Source: JBFELO01 sp041552055 (GTDB lineage Bacteria > Acidobacteriota > Thermoanaerobaculia > Thermoanaerobaculales > Sulfomarinibacteraceae). From it: DNA of 64,000 nt. Below are positions 60,511-64,000 of the stretch, one piece after another (within the stretch, counting starts at the first letter, position 1; the number at the start of each line of letters is the position of its first letter). The stretch covers positions 45,625-109,624 of the forward strand of contig JBFELO010000001.1 in assembly GCA_041552055.1 (NCBI GenBank), read 5' to 3'. Position numbers and translations under genes: made by a program. The notes under the pieces are model-generated. The model was given only the letters and a program-made list of their open reading frames with translations. It had not been told where the DNA came from and searched no databases.

Positions 60511-61614
60511 TCAGAGCCTCATCGGCATCAGCACGTAGATGTACTCCTCGAGACGCGCATCGTCGTCCACGGGAATCAGAACCGTCTGGGTATTGCTGTC
60601 GCGCAGCTGGAGTTCGACCGAGGGACACTCCAAAACCTGCAATGCATCCATCACGTAGGCGGCGTTAAGGGCGATTTCGATGGCTTCGCCCTGATAGTTG
60701 ACGGAAAGTGTTTCTTCCGCGCTCCCGCGCTCGTAACCAATCGACACCAGCGTGAGTTCGCCCGACGGGTCGAACCGAAAACGTACGCCGCGGGCTTTCT
60801 CGTGAGCCATCAAGCTGACTCGCCGCAGTGAGGCCAGTAGCTCCTTGCGATCGATCCGGGCCCGATTGGGGTTGTCACGGACGATGACCCGTTCGTACTG
60901 GGGAAAGCGCAGCTCGACGATGCGCGACACCAGCGTGCGTTCGCCCATACAGAAACCCAGATGATTCTCCCCCACGGACAGGTTCACCTTGTCGTCGGAG
61001 AAACGAGCGAACTCTGCCAACAGCTTGCGCGGGAAAAGCTGCTGCTCGAACGGCGGATCTCCCTCCGGCGCCTTGGCACGCACCACAGCCAGGCGATGAC
61101 CGTCAGTCGCCGCGATCTCGGCCTCCCCCGGCACCAGTTTGACGAGCGCCCCATTGAGCTGGAACTTCGGGTCGTCCTTGGTGATGGCAAAGGACACCCG
61201 GTCGAACATCAACTGGAACAGATCCAGCGGCAACGAGTACTCCCCGGCCTTGGGTACCTCCGGGATGGTGGGGTATTCGGCGGCATCCGCGACCGCCATG
61301 GTGGACTTGAACCGCCCACTCTCGATCTCCACCGCATCGCCCGCCAGACGGAGCGAAAACTCCTCCTCCGGCAGATTTCGTACCAAGTTCTGGAACACCT
61401 TGCTCTCGAGTGTGATTCGACCCCCGCCGTCCACCTGCGCCGGGCAGTTCGTCATGATCGTCATGTCCAGGTCGGTGGCCACCATGCGAACGCTGTTTTC
61501 GGCGGCCTCGGTAAGGATGCTGGACAGGATGGGTATCGTGGTCCTGTGCTCCACCACCCCCTGGAGGATCGACAACTCCTGAAGGACCTGATTCCGCTGC
61601 AGCTTGAGTTCCAT
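60511..61614 (-). CDS. dnaN: DNA polymerase III beta sliding clamp
   Basis: Ring-shaped processivity clamp (367 aa from ATG 61614, with AAAGGGG upstream; the longer frame from 61662 lacks a site). N-terminal MELKLQRNQVLQELSILQGVV, internal RSLLPEEEFSLR-like NLPEEEFSLRL, and the C-terminal YVLMPMRL are typical. It is separated from dnaA by a 251-base spacer that resembles an origin. Confidence 0.97.
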   Translation of the reverse strand: MELKLQRNQVLQELSILQGVVEHRTTIPILSSILTEAAENSVRMVATDLDMTIMTNCPAQVDGGGRITLESKVFQNLVRNLPEEEFSLRLAGDAVEIESGRFKSTMAVADAAEYPTIPEVPKAGEYSLPLDLFQLMFDRVSFAITKDDPKFQLNGALVKLVPGEAEIAATDGHRLAVVRAKAPEGDPPFEQQLFPRKLLAEFARFSDDKVNLSVGENHLGFCMGERTLVSRIVELRFPQYERVIVRDNPNRARIDRKELLASLRRVSLMAHEKARGVRFRFDPSGELTLVSIGYERGSAEETLSVNYQGEAIEIALNAAYVMDALQVLECPSVELQLRDSNTQTVLIPVDDDARLEEYIYVLMPMRL

Positions 61615-61689
61615 TCGAAACCCCTTTGTGATGACGCCTACGGGCTGACTGCAATCTAACATACAGTCGTCCTCATCGTCGAGGACAAC

Positions 61690-61840
61690 GAAACTGTGGA
61701 CGGTTCGGCCAACTCGCTGCGCGCGAGATGCATACGGATCCTGCGAGCTGTGGAAAGCGCGCCGAAGAGACTGTGGATGATTGTGGACTTCACAGTGGAC
61801 TCACAGTGAGACGATTCTTTTCCACCCTTTTTCCACAGGC
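61690..61840. other. Candidate replication origin region (DnaA-box cluster)
   Basis: The dnaN-dnaA spacer carries one exact TTWTNCACA box, TTTTCCACA (61829-61837, plus strand). Single-mismatch versions are at 61818-61826 (TTTTCCACC), 61772-61780 (TGTGGATGA, minus) and 61749-61757 (TGTGGAAAG, minus). Further TGTGGA cores lie at 61695 and 61782. T-rich tracts sit beside the exact box. Position between dnaN and dnaA and the strand switch just beyond dnaA support an origin role. Confidence 0.6.
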
Positions 61841-61865
61841 GACGAGCCGAAGGCAGTTCCGGCGC

Positions 61866-63167
61866 TCACACGAACTGATCGTGAAATGCGGTCATGGTTG
61901 CATCGAAGTCAGGGTTGGACTGGCGCATCTTCTGGATATTTTCGACGGCGTAGATCGCGGTGGAGTGATGTTTCGAGAAGATCCTTCCGATCTCGGGAAA
62001 GCTCAGCTGGAGGATCTCTCGAATGAGGTACATCGCGACCTGTCGGGGCAGCGCGATCGAGCGGCGGTTGGAGCGCCCCTTCAGGTCGGAGACACGGATA
62101 CCGTAATGCTGCGCGATAAAACGAATGATATCGGCGGGCGTTGTCTCTCGCTGGTCCGGCAGCAACTCGAAGAGGGCGAGGCGAACGACGTCGACGTTGA
62201 TCCTGCTGTTCTTGAGTTGAGCGTACGCGATGGTGCGATTCAGGCATCCCTCAAGCTCACGCACGTTCTTTTGAACGCGCCGGGAAATGAAGAGAACGAC
62301 CTCTTCCGGGAGTTCCCAACCGGCGGCGCGAGCCTTCTCGCGCAGAATGGCACAGCGCGTTTCGAGATCCGGCGGCTGGATGTCCGCGATCAGGCCCTGC
62401 ATGAAGCGTGATCGGAGACGCTCCTCCAAGCCCGGGATGTCGGCCGGGCGGGAGTCCGAAGTGAAGACCACCTGGTGGCCGCTCGACTGGAGCGTGTTGA
62501 ATGTGTGGAAGAACTCCTCCTGCGTTCGCTCCTTCCCGGCAATGAACTGGATGTCGTCCAACAGCAGGATATCCACGCCGCGAAAGGTCTGGCGGAACTC
62601 CTCCATCTTCCTGCTCTGGATGCTGTTGATCAACTCGTTCACGAACTGCTCGGTCGTCATGTAGAGCACGCGCGGCCGCGGCTGGTTGGTTTTGACCCGA
62701 TGTGCGATGGCGTGCAGGAGGTGTGTCTTGCCGAGGCCGGCACCACCGTACATGTAGAGGGGGTTATACGCGACGCCCGGTCGCTCCGACACGGCCCTGG
62801 CAGCAGCCGCAGCGAACTGGTTCGATGGCCCCACCACGAAACGGTCGAAGGTGAACTGCGGCAGCAGGGGGAGTTCTGCAACTCGGCGGCCGCCGACCGG
62901 GCGGGACGCGGCTGGCGTGGGTTGCGGGTCGTCATCGTGGAGACGAACGCGGAAGGAGGAACCGAACTGACTGCGAGCCACGGTATCGATATCGCGCAGC
63001 AGGTGGTCCTTCACCCACTGCGAGACAATGGCGTTGTCGGCGCCCACGGTGATGGAGTCCGTTGCGGAAGCGACGACCCTCAGGGGGGCGATCCAGCTCG
63101 AGTACTCGTCCTCACCCAGCAACTGACGCAGGTGTGGTTGGAGCTCGGCCCAGCGGTCCATCCGCAT
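61866..63167 (-). CDS. dnaA: Chromosomal replication initiator DnaA
   Basis: AAA+ initiator of 433 aa. Walker A GGAGLGKTHL, Walker B LLLDDIQFIAGKE, the sensor segment RLRSRFMQGLIADI, and the C-terminal DnaA-box-binding helix-turn-helix with SKHHSTAIYAVENI are all present. ATG 63167 or 63161 could start it; neither has a strong ribosome binding site. The domain II linker is short. Confidence 0.97.
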   Translation of the reverse strand: MRMDRWAELQPHLRQLLGEDEYSSWIAPLRVVASATDSITVGADNAIVSQWVKDHLLRDIDTVARSQFGSSFRVRLHDDDPQPTPAASRPVGGRRVAELPLLPQFTFDRFVVGPSNQFAAAAARAVSERPGVAYNPLYMYGGAGLGKTHLLHAIAHRVKTNQPRPRVLYMTTEQFVNELINSIQSRKMEEFRQTFRGVDILLLDDIQFIAGKERTQEEFFHTFNTLQSSGHQVVFTSDSRPADIPGLEERLRSRFMQGLIADIQPPDLETRCAILREKARAAGWELPEEVVLFISRRVQKNVRELEGCLNRTIAYAQLKNSRINVDVVRLALFELLPDQRETTPADIIRFIAQHYGIRVSDLKGRSNRRSIALPRQVAMYLIREILQLSFPEIGRIFSKHHSTAIYAVENIQKMRQSNPDFDATMTAFHDQFV

Positions 63168-63265
63168 ACGCTAGCATAGATGCGATCAACGGTGGGGGCC
63201 TGTCGCCACCACGCTCCGGCGGAAGAGCCTCGGCGAGAGTCGTCCGGTGCCGCGCCGGCGGCGGC

Positions 63266-63294
63266 TTGACACAGGTGGGGCTGTACGATATCGT
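63266..63294 (+). promoter_or_regulatory. Sigma70-type promoter of rpmH
   Basis: Perfect TTGACA (63266-63271), exactly 17 bases, then TATCGT (63289-63294), about 35 bases before the rpmH ATG in the dnaA-rpmH divergent spacer. Confidence 0.6.
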
Positions 63295-63328
63295 GGCGCG
63301 CCCGTGACTTAGGGAGAGTTGACGGATC

Positions 63329-63463
63329 ATGAAGCGGACGTTTCAACCCAACAATAGGCGTCGTAAGAAGACCCACGGTTTTCGGTTGCGGATGCGGACC
63401 AAGGCGGGGCGCAAGGTGCTCAGCTCGCGTCGTCGCAAGGGCCGCAAGCGCCTTGCCGCGTGA
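63329..63463 (+). CDS. rpmH: 50S ribosomal protein L34
   Basis: 44 aa: starts MKRTFQPNNRRRKKTHGF, continues RMRTKAGRKVLSSRRRKGRK and ends RLAA, the complete L34 sequence pattern. GGGAGAG lies upstream. It heads the rpmH-rnpA-yidC operon, divergent from dnaA. Confidence 0.97.
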   Translation: MKRTFQPNNRRRKKTHGFRLRMRTKAGRKVLSSRRRKGRKRLAA

Positions 63464-63476
63464 GGACGGATATCGA

Positions 63477-63827
63477 TTGCCGCGCAGTGCGCGGCTGCGG
63501 CGGCGGGCGGAGTACCGGAAGGTGTACGAGGTCGGTGCCCGAGCGGCCGGGCGGTACATGGTGGTCTTCGCGCTGCGGCGAGACGGCTACGGCTCGCCGA
63601 GTCGAGTCGGCGTCACGGCCTCGCGGCGCGTCGGTGGGGCGGTGGTGCGGACGCGGTGCAAGCGTCGCATGCGGGAGTTGTTTCGCCTTCACCCCGGCGA
63701 GCTGCCAGCCGCACCGATCGATCTGGTGGTCAATGCGCGCCGCGGGTGCGCGGAGGCCGGATGGGACGAGCTGCGGCAGGATTACATCCGAAGCCTCAGG
63801 ATACTTCGCGAACGAATGGATTCTTAA
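63477..63827 (+). CDS. rnpA: Ribonuclease P protein component
   Basis: Basic protein cofactor of RNase P (116 aa from TTG 63477, which gives LPRSARLRRRAEYRKVYE and has GAGGACGGA upstream). A TTG at 63453 overlapping rpmH would add eight residues. The conserved RNR-type motif reads RVGGAVVRTRCKRRMRELFR, so the central Asn is Thr. Length and gene order are typical. Confidence 0.92.
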   Translation: MPRSARLRRRAEYRKVYEVGARAAGRYMVVFALRRDGYGSPSRVGVTASRRVGGAVVRTRCKRRMRELFRLHPGELPAAPIDLVVNARRGCAEAGWDELRQDYIRSLRILRERMDS

Positions 63828-63896
63828 AGGGCCTTAGACGCGACAGCCGATGGACAGGTGCCGCCGGTCGAGCGCCGGGGAGAGTAACGCAGCCAT

Positions 63897-64000
63897 ATGG
63901 AAAAACGCCTGCTGCTCGCTTTCGTGCTGTCGGCCGTGATCTTCGCGCTGTGGTCGGTGTTGTTTCCGCCGTCGAGGCCGCCGACACCGACACCGGCCCC
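63897..64000 (+). CDS. yidC: YidC membrane insertase, N-terminal fragment
   Basis: Only the first 34 codons are in the window. MEKRLLLAFVLSAVIFALWS is a single N-terminal membrane segment followed by a Pro/Thr-rich stretch (PPSRPPTPTPAP), the pattern of Gram-negative YidC with a periplasmic domain. Position 69 bases after rnpA fits; no yidD lies between them. Confidence 0.8.
   Translation, partial: MEKRLLLAFVLSAVIFALWSVLFPPSRPPTPTPA

Noticed and set aside
63828..63896. yidD between rnpA and yidC
   Set aside because: The 69-base gap is too short and no YidD motif can be read.

Overview
This is a high-GC bacterial chromosome segment that carries the replication-origin neighbourhood. Its right end reads dnaN, dnaA (minus strand), then rpmH, rnpA and the start of yidC (plus strand). 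The cell is Gram-negative: there is a complete LptD outer-membrane translocon gene, a lipoprotein gene and a TonB-domain protein. MglA/MglB, a FabL-type enoyl-ACP reductase, coexisting GlnRS and GluRS, and secreted proteins rich in LVPAA-type motifs would fit Acidobacteriota (Thermoanaerobaculia-like). That placement is inference from gene content; there is no rRNA gene here to test it.

Layout. 1-13.1 kb, all minus: a partial lipoprotein gene, the HslUV protease, a UvrD/PcrA helicase, GlmS, transaldolase, transketolase, then dnaX-recR followed by mglB-mglA. 13.3-15.8 kb, plus: two tandem paralogous secreted proteins. 15.8-20.4 kb, minus: two coupled CPA2-type antiporter genes, a P-II-like gene and a PTS EIIA gene, a small membrane protein and tRNA-Glu. 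20.5-24.0 kb, plus: gapA-pgk-tpiA-secG and tRNA-Leu. 24.1-30.0 kb: glnS and gltX, two tRNA-Ser genes and lptD. 30.1-33.4 kb, plus: ruvX, mltG and a pseudokinase-TonB fusion. 33.6-39.9 kb: hup, fabL, uvrA, smpB and an HD-GYP gene. 39.9-45.6 kb, plus: DUF4390, an NtrY-like kinase, a TPR-membrane-TPR protein and an RDD-like protein. 45.6-49.8 kb: DUF4177, xerC, a small gene, trmFO and dprA. 49.8-54.4 kb: an MBL phosphodiesterase-like gene, then an unknown gene, a crotonase, pdxT, pdxS and a CPBP protease. 54.5-63.2 kb, minus: gyrA, gyrB, recF, dnaN, dnaA. 63.3-64.0 kb, plus: rpmH, rnpA, yidC.

Many neighbours overlap by 1-8 bases, which marks translationally coupled pairs: hslV/hslU, dnaX/recR, mglB/mglA, gapA/pgk, pdxS/pdxT/crotonase/unknown, HD-GYP/smpB, TPR/RDD and antiporter/antiporter. 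The gene direction flips between dnaA and rpmH, and a cluster of DnaA-box-like 9-mers lies between dnaN and dnaA. The origin is therefore most likely at about 61.7-63.3 kb.

Less ordinary content: a fusion of a catalytically dead kinase fold to TonB (31.5-33.4 kb); an antiporter pair with EIIA and P-II-like partners, one antiporter having lost the expected acidic residue (15.8-19.4 kb); a duplicated 20-residue cysteine module inside LptD; and two families of short intergenic repeats, one made of hairpins with hexanucleotide tails and one of GGNNCAA heptamers.
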